Below are positions 1 to 11,351 of a stretch of DNA of 64,000 nt, one piece after another. The translations under genes were made by a program, and so were the position numbers. The stretch spans positions 24,422 to 88,421 of the forward strand of contig JABANN010000061.1 of NCBI GenBank assembly GCA_013115125.1, read 5' to 3'. Origin of the DNA: Perkinsus olseni. Lineage: Eukaryota > Perkinsozoa > Perkinsida. Under the pieces are notes generated by a model that ran no database searches, was not told where the DNA came from, and worked only from the letters and a program-made list of their open reading frames with translations. The first letter of the stretch is position 1, and each line of letters starts with the position of its first letter.

Positions 1-2275
1 GACCACACGATATCTGAGCCTCCCTCCCTGAAGGCTGCTGCTGTGCATCGTGTAGTTCCCCCTCCTCGGCGGTATGAGCATCGGTACTCTGCCCGAGGAA
101 TCTGCTTGGCCGCCATCCCCTGCATCGGAGGGGTTCTCGTGGCCTGGGTGATGATAACGGATGTGTATCGAAGCGTCGAAGTTACCCCTGCGATGCTCTT
201 GGGCGTCGTCACTGCCTCTATAGTCCTCACCCAAGTCTTCCTCACCTCCCGGACGCCCACTGGGCAGCAGCCGCTAGGCCCACCACCACAAGTGGCCTCT
301 GCAGTACCACAACAAGAGCAACAACCGCAGATTAAGCTCTTTGGGTCACCTGCAGTGTCGTCGATGACCGCCAAGGTAGGATGGAGATATTTTCGTGGCG
401 CGGTGAAGGTGATGAGAATCTTTGCTGTGCGGGCATGTTCATCGAAGGCGTATCTTACGCGCCTACCTTTAGAAAATATCTCTGTCCTTCAGAGTAATGA
501 TGAATCAAGGCAGAATGCGGTGGTATCTTACCCTGACCCTAGGGCTACACAGGACAACCCCCTCAGCCCACCGCCGGCCCATCACAACCCAACTGCCGGA
601 TCCCATGCTTTCATCTCGACTCCGCATCGAGTAGGGCTTGGCTTCTCCTCCGGATTTTGATCACCTTCGGCTTCCGCAGGTACCCAGCCCCTACGCAGTG
701 GCAGAGACCCCTTCTATGTCTTCGATCAGTGCAGCCTCCACTCCTATTGGACGACCACAGCAGGACTGGAGCAATACCCGCCCCGGCGGACTACCGGTAT
801 GAGTCGGTGCTGCAGGATGGACTCACGATGTTGGACCCCGGTCGCCCTCAGTCTATCGCTGGCGTGGCTGCAGCTGATTTGTTCGGCCATGAGGTCGTGT
901 CGGCCTGGGCGAGGACTGTGGCCTCCGACGTCCTCGATCGTCAAATCATCGAGCCCCTCATTCGCATGCTGGCCGTCAGCGACTCCCAGTTGGGCAACGC
1001 GGTGAAGTAGGTCGTCGCTCCTCTCTGAAACGCTGCCACTGCTACTCCGTCCCCTCAGGGTTGCTGGCCAGGGCTTCTTCCTCGCCTGTGCGACGGTTAC
1101 TGATGGCGGAAGGACGGTGACACGGCCACCGATGGTATCACCCTCACCGTCTTCGGTACCCAGCTACCTCGTTGTTCTCTCTCAGTCCACAACGAGCAGT
1201 TCTATGGGGTTGGGAGGGGAGCCCTCGGCCCTACCAGGAGCCATCTACCTCTCCGACCGTAACCTGCCCCATCCCCTCAGCAGCCTACCCGAGCTGAACG
1301 CAGCATGGAAGCATAGGTGCTTGTGGCTTGACCAGCATCTTTCGGTATCTCTTCGCAGGCTGGTACTGGAACGCTACTTCCTCCTCCCACCGATCCAGGA
1401 GGCCGACTCGATCTCGACCCCCTCGGGGTATGGTGGGGGCCTCCTCTACCCCAGCCGGGATTACGTAGTGGCTCGAGTATGCGACTGGGCAACGTAGGTC
1501 GAGGTCGACCTGCGAGCCGCTTTGATGGTTACTGTGATAGGCATGGACTTCGGTCGGGGTACCAGTATGATCAGAAGGAGGTCCCCAGCACGGCCTATGG
1601 CGGAAGGGGCTCAGGGGATGCCACAGCGGTCCCCACCACTACTTGCGATATCGTCACAGATTCTAGAATACTAGACCATATACTATTACAGTAAGGCCGG
1701 GGTAGACCGATCGGGAGGGGCCGGAGGGTGTCTTGTTGTCAGTGCATTAGACTGTCACATGAACGCCGGTGGCAGTGCCGGGGCCCGCCCGTTCACCTCG
1801 ACGTTCGTGAGGTCTGTGGACGTCCGAGACGCTGCTGCGGTAGAGTCTACTACTGCCGCACAGGTAGGTATCCCTTCCCTACCTGTCTCCCTTTGTACTG
1901 CGTATCAGGTGCCGGGCCTACCACGGCCGTCGCGATGGTCAACGGGGGGCTTGGGACTTGGTGGCCGCCGAGGAGCTGACTCGCCAGTATGGATCCAGAG
2001 GTGATGAGGGTCTGCACGCGGGGTCCCCTTTTGGCCATGCTTGCTCAGATGCTACGACACTTCGACCGGCATCGTCACCTATAATGTTGTGGATGCTACT
2101 CGAGTTAATGCACGGACCGTCGGCGGAGCGATACAGAGAGAAGCTGGCCCCTCGCGGGCGGGAGAGACGATGGTGTGCCAAAGAGGGAATACCAACATAG
2201 TCCAGGCGCTGGCTGTGTTCCTTTGGTCCTTGAAGAAGGTAGTACGGATACTCTCAAAGATGCAGTCAAACACCC
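1..2275 (+). CDS. TMEM209-like membrane protein (cytochrome B561 N-terminal domain family), 5' partial, multi-exon
   Basis: The reading frame is open from base 1, so the start lies outside the window. The first exon carries two hydrophobic segments at about 100-170 and 180-250, then a Pro/Gln-rich linker, matching the topology of TMEM209, a nuclear-envelope protein. Later exons match the family in order. Around 850-1005 there is a W-x-T-x-A-x(5)-D-x-x-I-I-E-P-L pattern. Around 1440-1490 RDYVVARVCDWA aligns with the family's EYLxxRIKEL. Around 1640-1830 a P-T-x-x-I-x-x-H-I then LDxxM...G...PFTSTFV stretch aligns with the family's PTDSAIIMH...LDSRLPP...FTSQHFV. Around 2190-2240 NIVQALAVFLWSLKK aligns with the family's C-terminal NNMFHTLLMFLYIIK. 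At least six exons are needed. The exact stop was not found; the last supported residues are near 2240-2275. The family call is from remembered alignment, not a search. Confidence 0.55.
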
Positions 2276-2700
2276 CTGGGCGTCGTCAGGCCTCCCCCGA
2301 CCACTTCAGTACTCTTCCCAACGCCTTCAAGCATGCCGTTGGAGAATTCCCTCCCCCCAACCCACAGTCGGGGGTCAGTGCTGGTGTCTTTGCCACGCCC
2401 TCTCTGCCGCAGTACTTCGCTCGACGGTCTGTATAATGTTACCACTGCCACCACTACGTTTCCTCCCCCTTCACTGTGCTCTTCGTTCAGTGGTCAATCC
2501 CTGGACTATCTTCACCCTCAGTTGCTTGCCATCTGTTGCTGTCGACTGTGCATGCCCGGGGTAGGTCATGATTGTGCTAGCCCGCCTCAGCGCCCGTCTC
2601 AGAATTCTGCCGTTAATACTACCACTACCATCGCCGCTGCCGCCCGCAGCGGCAAGGGAGGAGGGGGCCTCAAGGGCCCGTCGGATCGGCTCAGTCCCGA

Positions 2701-4340
2701 TAATCGTAGAGCTTATGACCATGACCTCGGCCCTGTTGGTGAGGGCTGCCTAGTCGGTTGTCTCCTCTTTGGCGATGCGGCCGAGGTAGGTACCCCTGTG
2801 ACGAGGGCCTGTTCCACATTGTCCCCTCCGTCCCCGAGCCCTTCCAAGGGGAGTGACGGCATCGACCGTCTAGCTGTGTTGCTGAAGGACTCCATCATGA
2901 CTGCCATGGAGACTAGGCTGGCTAAGGTGATAGTGTCTCGGCCTCATCGCATTCACGACTGGCCCCTGTCCCCAGCTCGAGGAGGATATTCAAGGCCAAA
3001 TCGGAAGTCTGATGAGCCACGTACAGATGGTGGACCACAGGGTGGAGATAGCTAGGATTGAACAGAAACAGCTTGGTGAAGAGGTGCAGGCCAAGATACA
3101 GGATATACAGGTACTAGTACTAGTGCATGCAGCTCAGGCTCCTCTGTCGTCATCATCCTCCTGTTCGCTCAGGATGCGCTGACGCTGCATCGAGGACAGT
3201 TCCTCAACGCGGTCGCTACTGTTGAGCAGTCGGTGGCCAGTGCTGTAGCCACGGAGCTGTCAAGAGGGTGAGCAGCTCAGACCACAGTGAAAGCCACTGC
3301 TCCCTTCGATGTCAGTCGCGCCTCGCCGGCTGTCGCTATTTCCGCCACCGCCTCCGCTACTCCCTCCAACTGTATTACACCTAGCCTATCGGCCCAGGAC
3401 GTGACTCCGCATCGCACGCCCCTGAACCAGGTGGGATGCCTCTGTCACTTGTGCTGCCCACAACCCGAGTGTGGCAGACCTCAGTGGCCTCTTCCTCCCC
3501 CACCACTAGCCGCCTGGGCAAATCAGCCCCTCACAGTGGGATACATATTTCCGAGACTCCTAACGGCACGGCCCCGCCTACCCCGGTCGGAAGAGAGAGT
3601 ATAGTTCCTGAGCCGATGACCGGGGCGGAGACTACCCCGAGAAGTACCTCGCCGACCGAGACTGATCAGGTGCTGCTAGTCTTGGCCGTTGATCTCTATC
3701 ACTGTCTTCGCGGCTGTCAGGCTATCGACCTTTCGACTAAGCTAGCATCATCCCTCAGTGAGAGTGGGTTCTATGTCCATCGTGAAGCTTTTAATTACAT
3801 CATATCTTGGGATACCGATGCCCTCAACCTCAGAAGAGGGTACCTCATGTGGGCCTTCAAGGCTGCTGGCTTTCATAAGGATGTAAGATGACAGTCTATT
3901 CGCCACTCGAAGCAACACTTACGTCAGGCTATCCGCCCCTACCCGAGCGGGCCGGGCCTCTTGGACGGTATGATCCTTTTCAAGGCTGGCGTTAGAGACC
4001 ATCACATACCCACTCTAGGTACTGTCGGGAGGAGTCAGTAGCCCGACGGCTCATTCTCCTTTCAGTTTCCTTCATGACGCGCGTGGTGGAGATAGCTGGC
4101 ACCGCTCAATCGACATTGTTGGCCTCGGCTAGGAGGGAGGCTGATGAGGCCTCCACTTCGAGGATGTTCCGTCAGGTAGGTCTAGGTGGTAGCATATAGT
4201 GCATGATGGCCCTTCAGATGGTGTCACAATACCCTGGGATGGTCACACTTCGGGAGGAGCTAGGCCATTGGGTAGCCAACGAGGGCTTCGACGCGGCTGT
4301 GTTGTTGATGCCCCATGCTACCCTCAATCCGGTCCTCTGA
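2701..4340 (+). CDS. Unrecognised multi-exon gene with a helical, possibly coiled-coil middle
   Basis: I do not recognise this gene. Good coding blocks are separated by short introns. About 2869-2925 reads LAVLLKDSIMTAMETRLAK. About 2982-3110 is charged and helical and includes HRVEIARIEQKQLGEEVQ. About 3173-3270 continues the helical character. About 3290-3600 is a Ser/Pro/Thr-rich, probably disordered linker. About 3661-3888 is a compact segment containing AVDLYHCLRGCQAI. The last exons (about 4070-4180 and 4216-4340) are helical and end in LNPVL before a TGA at 4338. The order helical block, linker, helical C-terminus is loosely reminiscent of the decapping scaffold EDC4/Ge-1, but the C-terminal match is poor and I do not claim it. 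The start is approximate; upstream blocks to about 2330 could belong to this gene. Confidence 0.4.
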
Positions 4341-4611
4341 GGGAAGAGCTCACATGAATGCCTTTAATGGGTTAAGTAGTGCTAGTAGGGAAAATAACAA
4401 AAAAACATAATCGTTGTTGAAGCCGCCGTCCCCCTCCGCGGGATGATGATGCAGCCGGAGCAGCAGCACCAGCCACCACCGTCGAGAATAGAAATTGGAT
4501 TCCTTTAACTAGTATCAATAATATCTGAGCTTGTGACCACGTCTCTCACTACACACCTTCGCTTGCGTTCAAGATACTTCAGGAAGATTCGTGGTCGCGG
4601 GTCTTCGTGGC

Positions 4612-6044
4612 ATGGACTTAGTTCCTTTGCTAGTTGCTGGAGCTTTCTCCTACTACCTCATGACAGCCCTGACAGGCGGGGAGCTGTCATCACCTCCTTC
4701 AGAACGCCGTAGACCCTCACGGCGATTGTCACCGTCAATGCGCAAAGCGTACCACTGCAAGCCTGCTATCAACCACCGCTCTCGAGGGCTGCCTGAACGC
4801 CTGCTGTGGCACTCCGATGGAAGCCCATCTGACCGAAATAACCGTTACAGCTCATCATCTGGCAGAGGTGACTCGAGCCCGTTCGAGGTGGGGCCGTTCG
4901 ACCTCAGTCCGACCGGCAAGAGACTCAACCTTGCGCGGGCGGCTACTTACATTGGAGTAGTGGATAGACAGGAAACCCTCGGAGGACCGGAAGAGGAGAT
5001 ACAGGAGCCTTTCGAGTGGAGCATCACAGCGGTTGGGTCGTATTCTTGTCATCGTAACTCAACGGCATCGGACACCTATATTGTGGTACCAGGGCTGCCT
5101 CCTGTCTACTCCCCGCCAGAGACGGAGCAGGAGGTACAATTAGAAAAGAATTTGGAGTAAGGCTGAGGCTACTGGTTCTTAGTCATTGAGCAGTTGTCTT
5201 TGTTTTCAGAGGTCCCGAGGACGTCCTGATGCACTTCGACCTCAGCTACCCTCTCAGAGCTGCCCGGCGAGTTATCGACCACTGCACTCCTGATTTCGAC
5301 TGGTCTAAGGTGGACCTGGTCACTAATCGAGGGACTCTGTGCGATCTACTACGGTTCATAGGGGCCCTTACTAGTCCCAATCAGAAGTCCAAGCCCTTCG
5401 AGTTCCCTTTGAACGGAGCCATCAATGGCGAGCCAGCGACGGTGGAATGCAGCTACAGGCATCATACCAGCTACAGGGAGTACAAGAATTCTTTCAAGAT
5501 GGCGATGACCTCCAACCCGCCTGGCTCGGAGGGACTCTACCGTCACCATCGTTTCTCACTACTCAAACTTGGCCATCTCAATGTGGTCGTCAGGGCGGAG
5601 GTCGATGCTATTGTGAAGGAAGTGGAGAATAACAACGTGCATCTACACGATGATGAGTGGAAGTTCTGTGACGAAGGGCGATGTGCTGTGTGGACCCAGG
5701 AGGCAGGAGCATTCAACCCTAATGATACCACTGTGGAGCTCAAGTGCCGCACGCTTAAGTGTCCCCGTGCGGGGTTCAAGGCGGCCTACTATCAGATGGC
5801 CCTTGGTGACAGTGACAAGCTGGCCGTCGGCCGACACCAAGACGGGCATCTAGTGAAAGTTGAGGAATTCACCCTCGCTGAAGTTCATGAAAAAGCCACA
5901 GATAACATTGACAAGCGCTGGGCTCAGTTGGGGAGGCTCTTGGAGGAGCTACTTGACTTGAGCTATGGAAGGCTATCGAGTATCGTTTGGAATGGTAAAA
6001 GTAGCAAACTTATTGTGAAGGCCCGGCGAAACGAGTGGGCCTAG
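4612..6044 (+). CDS. DXO/RAI1-like decapping nuclease family protein, copy 1 (divergent, with hydrophobic N-terminus)
   Basis: DXO/RAI1 proteins remove incomplete or non-canonical caps from RNA 5' ends, and some then degrade the RNA 5' to 3'. Exon 1 runs from the ATG at 4612 to 5156, the intron is 5157-5209 (GTAAGG...TTTTCAG), and exon 2 runs 5210-6044. Family landmarks in exon 2: DFDWSKVDLVTNRGTL near 5291-5341; the metal-binding E-V-D of RAEVDA, with Glu codon 5598-5600 and Asp codon 5604-5606; the E-L-K motif with Glu 5736-5738 and Lys 5742-5744; and YYQMALG...VGRHQDG near 5785-5845. The first 20 or so residues (MDLVPLLVAGAFSYYLM) form a hydrophobic signal or anchor segment followed by a Ser/Arg-rich insert of about 100 residues; copies 2 and 3 lack both. 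Where copies 2 and 3 have FEE or FEEH, this copy reads SFKMAMT, so the motif II glutamate appears to be replaced. It may be catalytically altered and secreted or membrane-anchored. Confidence 0.8.
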
Positions 6045-6337
6045 TGCTCGTCATCATGAGAGCGCGCTACGATTGATTGATTCTCCCTACTACGATTCTC
6101 TCTACTGCTATCTCTGTAACGTACGAAGGACTACTGCTGCTGCTACTGCTGCTGTTGGTCATCATCAGCGTCAATTCTATTTCTGTCAACGACTGCGACG
6201 ACACCTATTTGGTATATTATTTTGGTGCACAATTCATCATCCTCATCAACATCATACAGTGATATCATCATCAAGGGCTTTATCATCATATCATAATCCT
6301 GTGGATTTGCGTTGCAAGTCGGGGAGGGAGCATCACG
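6045..6337 (+). other. Intergenic gap with CTG/CAT-type simple repeats
   Basis: There is no supported gene here. It contains a run rich in CTG/CTA trinucleotides around 6130-6155 and ATC/TCA-rich low-complexity sequence around 6165-6175 and 6235-6295. The short open frames it gives are produced by the repeats. It presumably holds the 3' end of copy 1 and the promoter and leader of copy 2. Confidence 0.5.
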
Positions 6338-7591
6338 ATGGTCATAGCCCGTCATTTGCCGCTCTCGCGAGTCGTTATGGACTCGGACGGCACGGGGTCC
6401 TCACCAGCGTCTAAGAAACCTCGAGGTGCTCCCCAATTGCCATACGCCGTACCACTGGAGGAGGCGCAAGCAGGAGCACAGGAGGGGATACAGTGGACGA
6501 CTAAGGCCATAGGGTCCTACTCATGGGACACGACATCGACACTGAAGGAACCACGCATAGTGGTACCCGGCCTGGCGCCTGTCTACAGCCCAGCGAAGAG
6601 GTCCTTCACTTTGCAGCGAGAGACAAGGTAAGGCCGCCTCGGTCGTCCCCTCAATGATCTGGTGATACTTTTCAGGCATCCTTCAAACTATGTGGAAGAG
6701 TATGACCTGAAAGTTCCCACCGAGTCCATCCTTCACGTCATGTCCGTTTGCCAACCCAGCTTCGACTGGAGCGCCGTGGATCTTGTGACAGACCGTAACA
6801 ACCTCCGGAAGCTTCTACGCTTCCTGGAAGCATCGCCCGAGGCCCCGCTCTTCCCTGATGCCGAGGAAAGCTTTGAGATAATAGTGGATGTGCCGAGTGG
6901 TCGAAGGCCCGTTGTGTTCACATGCGACCTTCAAAGAGATGCCCAGGCCCCCCTGGGCTTCGGCCATGCTTTCGAGGAGCGCCTGACTACCGTGTCCGAA
7001 GTGGCTAAGACTCTGCGCGGTTACTTCAGGCTCATCCTGCTTGACATTAACGGGTTCAAGGTCGTTGTGCGGACGGAGGTCGATGCTCTCGAAAGTCCGG
7101 CAGAAGGAGGGGCCGTTCCAGAAGGCCCCTGGAAGCCTCTCACAGGCAGCGCGACGGGGCAGCATTACCGACGATGTGGCGACTTTGACGCGGCTGATGG
7201 CACCGTCGTTGAGATGAAGAGCAAGAGTGCGTTCTTCCCTGACTTCCCGTGGAGGTCCACATTCTACCAGATGCTGCTCGGCAAGGTTGACAAGCTAGTC
7301 CTTGGCTGGCACAAGAAAGGCCGCTTCCAACCACCCAAGGAGTACAGCTACGCTGAAGTGCAGTCGAAAGCGAATGATGATGTGGATAAACGACTAAGTC
7401 AACTGGGTGCCTTACTGGAACGAGTGGTCCACTTCGTCAAGCATGCGGGAATTCCGAAGGCGCTTAAGTTGGTGTGGGATGGCGGTGCGACTGATCTCAT
7501 GATCGAGCTTAGGCATCTGAGCAGCAGCGATGAAGAGGCTGATGCTAGTACATTAACTTGTAAGTTTTTTGAATCGTACATTCAACCGTAG
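6338..7591 (+). CDS. DXO/RAI1-like decapping nuclease family protein, copy 2
   Basis: Exon 1 runs from the ATG at 6338 (or the in-frame ATG at 6377, which starts MDSDGTGSSPASKKP) to 6627. The intron 6628-6675 (GTAAGG...TTTTCAG) sits at exactly the same place and phase as in copy 1. Exon 2 runs 6676-7591. The motif set is complete: FDWSAVDLVTDRNNLRKLL near 6763-6825; FEERLTT near 6972-6992, giving the motif II Glu; the E-V-D of RTEVDA near 7071-7089; V-E-M-K near 7207-7220; and FYQMLLGKVDKLVLGWHKKG near 7262-7322. The FDW...VTDRNxLRKLL form of the N-terminal motif is typical of the expanded RAI1-like group known from fungi, rather than of vertebrate DXO. The length, about 400 residues, is normal for the family. 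No signal peptide is present, so nuclear or cytosolic RNA 5'-end surveillance is the likely role (inference). Confidence 0.88.
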
Positions 7592-8100
7592 ATTGATGAC
7601 GATGGCAAACGTCAATTAGCAGCCTCTTCTAACCCATGGCTGTTGTGTTGCTGCTGATGGATACTGAAGATAGATAACGGAGATGAGAATCTAAGCGCCG
7701 TTTTTCCTATGGGAATTCGAGGCAGGGTTTAGAGTACAATAGCCGGTCTGTTTTTGTGATGGCACGTGAGAAGATGTGACGCACTGCATGCTTCTGGGGC
7801 AATGCTTGGAAGGTCCCGAATCCGGACCTCCCCACCTTGTGAATATTAGGGTGGGAGAAAGTTAGGCTGGCCATTCCGATCGACAATTCGGCCGAATGAA
7901 TTGCGTTGATAGATTACTAGTACCACCGCCCTCCTCAATACGATAATTATGGTATCATAATTTGATTTCTTGAGTTCCGTCTCTTTTATTGGTGTTTCGC
8001 TGTCACGCTTGAAGCGCACGCGTGCTTCAAAAGGGAGAAAATGACAATCAGCTGGGGGCCTAATGTCCCTGGTCTCTTGTAACTTGACTGTGTTATCAGC
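7592..8100 (+). other. Intergenic region between decapping-nuclease copies 2 and 3
   Basis: No independent gene is seen. It is AT-richer than its neighbours, especially 7900-8000. Because copy 3 has no ATG in its first recognisable coding block, this gap probably holds its first exon. One candidate is the ATG at 8041, followed by a possible donor at 8065 and an acceptor TTATCAG ending at 8099. The splice choice cannot be settled from sequence alone. Confidence 0.4.
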
Positions 8101-9329
8101 TTGAGGGATTTTTGCCCCTTTTTAACAAACCTTTATGTCGAACCCTGGGCTTCCCCATCGAAGAAACGCAGACTGAATGAGATCGAATTCCCTTACAGAG
8201 TCTCACTTCAAGAGGCTCAGACCGACGAGCCGGACAGCTTAGTGAAGTGGGACCTCCAACCTGTCGCCTCCTACTCGTGGGACCGTTCCTCAACCGCCAA
8301 AGAGCCACTCATCGCGATACCTGCACAAGCTCCTGTCTACAGGCCAGTCACTACGTCCTTCCAGGTTTACAAAGATACCGGGTGAGTTCTTCGGACGATG
8401 CGCAAGCATCTATGGTCGTGCCAATCTTCGTGCTGCTCAGGGAAGGCAGTAGAAAAATAGAGTGGGATCTCGGCAACCCCATGGAATCGGCTTTCCACGC
8501 TGTTGCTATATGTGACTCCGACTTCGACTGGTCCACTGTCGATCTGGTCACAGACCGAAACAATCTGAGGAAGTTGTTGAAGTTGGTGGACCCAGTGCAG
8601 GACAAGCCGTTTTTCCCGGGTGCTGAGGAAGGCTTCAAGATTCTCGCTGATGTCCCGGCTGGCAACAGACCGGTTGTGTTCACCGCCCACAGGGAAGGCT
8701 CTGCGAGGATTCCCAGAGGAGTAGGTATACCCTTCGAAGAACATATGACTGTGGTTCCCAATGGAGCGCGCACATGCGAGGAGTACCACAGGCTCGTACT
8801 GATGAATATCGGCAGTTTGAGAATCCTCGTAAGGACGGAGGTCGATGCTATGACGACCATTCCCGAACCAGAGTCTCTCTCTGATGAATGGATGCTCTGC
8901 AAAGGCAGTGAAAAGATGCGCTACCAGAAGTTTGGCAAGTTCAACGCCGATGACACCGTGGTCGAGCTGAAGAGCAAGAGCGCTTTCTTTCCTGATTTCC
9001 AGTGGAGATCTACATTCTACCAGATGCTACTTGGTAAGGTCGACAAGCTAGTTCTTGGCTGGCACAAGAGAGGCCTTTTCAAACCACCCACGGAGTACAA
9101 GATATCGCAAGTGCAAATCAAAGTGGAGGATGATGTTGACAAGCGTCTCCGTCAGCTTGGTGCTTTGCTTCAGCGCTTGATAGATGTTTTCAAGCAGGAA
9201 AAGGTGCCAAAGGCGTTGGAGCTTAACTGGAGTGGCGGCCGAGCTGATCTTATCGTTCAACCGCGAGAAGTGTCAGACGACACTGGTGTCACGGAGACTT
9301 GCAGATTCGTCGAATCATTCATTGAGTAG
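8101..9329 (+). CDS. DXO/RAI1-like decapping nuclease family protein, copy 3 (first exon unresolved)
   Basis: A coding block from about 8101 to 8381 ends in VYRPVTTSFQVYKDTG and corresponds to exon 1 of copies 1 and 2. An intron at 8382-8440 (GTGAGT...GCTCAG) follows in the conserved position and phase, then exon 2 at 8441-9329. Motifs: FDWSTVDLVTDRNNLRKLL near 8524-8580; FEEHMT near 8734-8750 (motif II Glu present); RTEVDAM near 8834-8855; V-E-L-K near 8961-8973; and FYQMLLGKVDKLVLGWHKRG near 9014-9074. Exon 2 is clearly closer to copy 2 than to copy 1. No ATG occurs in frame within the block before 8381, and a stop lies at 8080-8082, so the start codon must be spliced on from upstream. Apart from that the gene looks intact. 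Confidence 0.85.
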
Positions 9330-9966
9330 ATCGCCCAAACTCGTAATCGTATCGCCCAAGTGATCTCGAGATTGTTCAGTGTCGCTTGGTCGCGTCGTGT
9401 TGGATAGTTCTAGGTGGATCTGGGAAGGCTGCCTCGTTGAAGTTCAAGTGATCACTGCTCCTCCCACGTGCGGTGCAGCTTGTCGTATAAAGGCGCCCCC
9501 TGCTACAGCACCCGCCTACTAGAGACTCTGTTTGCTTCACAGGAGCTGACGCATGCAATATTCCCCGTTACGAGTTGGAATTTTAGATCCGTTACAATCA
9601 CTAATGGCTTAGGGAGATGAACGTGACCGTCTCACGAAATTTTCGTCTTTGATTTATGCCTCTTGAAGACATAGCAACAAAATAGGCCGTTGTGTGAATG
9701 CCTTTGCTATTGAAGTTTTGTTGTATACGGAAGTGGGTGGGTCCAGGTTACCACCTGGCCACTATGGCAACCACTCCCAGCGGAACCTACTCTTGCATGA
9801 GGTCGATAGGGATGACCGCGCCAAACCTACCGACCTGATAATTAAGGGTCTAGGTTGCGGTCGTGCGAGTAGCATAAAGTTCTCACGCGCCACGAAATTC
9901 CGTCTTTCGCGCAGTTTTCATCTGCGATCGCGTGTAGCGCGCGCCACTTTGATCGATCAATCCAGA
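9330..9966 (+). other. Intergenic region upstream of TFIIF beta
   Basis: No supported coding exon. Open stretches on either strand are short and not protein-like. It should contain the 3' end of decapping-nuclease copy 3 and the promoter and leader of the next gene. Confidence 0.4.
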
Positions 9967-11351
9967 ATGGAATCTCAGGTTGACGAAGAGGGAGGAACCG
10001 TCGAGCCTCAAGGGTAAGCCCCGAAAACCGCTATACCTCTTCTCCCGAGGCTGCGAGTGTCTTGTGGAAGAGCCGGTCGCTATTCAGGTCTACTGAGGTT
10101 CTTGATCGGATAGAACGGGGTTTGGAAGTTGACCTGAATGCCCAGACCTACCTCGTTAAGCTGCCCCCGTGGTTGGCTGAGCGGGTGCGGTCCAGTGCAC
10201 CGGGGACGGAGATAGGCAGGAGCGATCCTATCAACGGCACTGGGAAGGAAAAGTGCCGGTTTGCTGCTACTGGATGTGCTTTGCAAGGGAAGCCGTCCGA
10301 CTTCGAGATTGTAATAATGGTTGTGGTAGAGTCTTGAGTACGAAGTGACCGATCCTGACGGGCACAGTTGTCGAGAAAGAACGGCATTATCGGCCATCAC
10401 TGCTGTGGCTTGTTGTCTCAGCGTGCCACCGGGTCGACGCCCGATGGGCTGTATCTTTTCGGTTTCGGTGATGATAACGAGAGAGGTGAATTCGAGGATC
10501 TTGATGCTGATGAGGCGGACATCAAGGGCGGGTCGGATGTGACCGTCCGTAAAGTGATCGGCAATAGACACATGATGCCAATGCGAATGGACGCCAAATA
10601 CAAGGCACTCCTCAAGGTAGCCAAGGGTCCGGCCTGCCTGGGGAGGAGCTTTCCCAGTGAGATAGAGATTGTCGGCTTTAGGAGCGGCTGGCTGCCTCCA
10701 ATAACGTGGACCTGAAACACAGGACGGAAGTGGATACGAGATCGGCTGAGTATGCAGCTTGGCCACCTCGCGTCAGAACAGTGGAGGATTGTAGTTTCCC
10801 TTCAGTGAGCTGTTGGCCTCGCAACAAGTAAAGATGTTCCAGTACGCGGCCTTCCAAGGGGAAGTGGACGATAATAATAGTGACGACGGATACTCATTCA
10901 ACGAAGGGTAGTACCAGTAACGATGATGAGAAAAGGGCAACGGCTGGTGGTGACATGCAGGCCCAGTGCCAAGCGGATTAGGGTTGGAGAAGCCCCTGGG
11001 ACGAGACGAACGCTGGGGCTTGGTGCTAGTGCCCTTCCCTTGCCTGACGTCCTCATGCGAGTAATAATTTTGTTTCATCACACCTGGTCAAGCTTGGGCA
11101 CGCGCCAATTTTCAGTTGCTAGTGGCAGAAGACTGCGGGTGGACTCTGCAGCAGATGGCCAAACGGTTAAGGGAGGAGGGCCTTACTGTCAATCTAACCC
11201 AGCTTCGACGTAACCTGGCGGATCTCTGCGATTATCAGCGAAGAGCTGGGGACAATCAACCGAAGTAGGAGCCAACCGATTTGAGTAGGCCACCCTCACC
11301 TGCCCCCTTAGGTACTACTTGAAGGCAGAGTACAAGCAGGGCGGTGTGTGA
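9967..11351 (+). CDS. GTF2F2: TFIIF beta subunit (RAP30/Tfg2), multi-exon
   Basis: TFIIF beta binds RNA polymerase II in the initiation complex and helps recruit and stabilise it at promoters. Exon 1 is 9967-10013 (MESQVDEEGG...). The next exon starts at 10088 and encodes GLEVDLNAQTYLVKLPPWLA, the classic start of the dimerisation domain, where family members have WLVKVPxYL. An acidic segment with GDDNERGEFEDLDADEAD and then TVRKVIGNRHMMPMR...DAKYKALLK (about 10465-10612) matches the end of that domain. The final exons, from 11116, encode the winged helix: GWTLQQMAKRLREEGL...LTQLRRNLADLCDYQRRAG. An intron at 11265-11311 follows, then YYLKAEYKQGG and a TGA at 11349-11351, matching the family's WELKPEYR ending. 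Exons between 10260 and 11115 are only partly resolved. SSRP1, another Pol II factor, starts 110 bp downstream on the same strand. Confidence 0.85.

Noticed and set aside
2333-4340. EDC4/Ge-1 decapping scaffold
   Set aside because: The helical middle is suggestive, but the C-terminal domain signature of EDC4 is not present in the expected order.
6120-6300. Small open frames on both strands
   Set aside because: They are produced by trinucleotide repeats and have no protein-like composition outside them.
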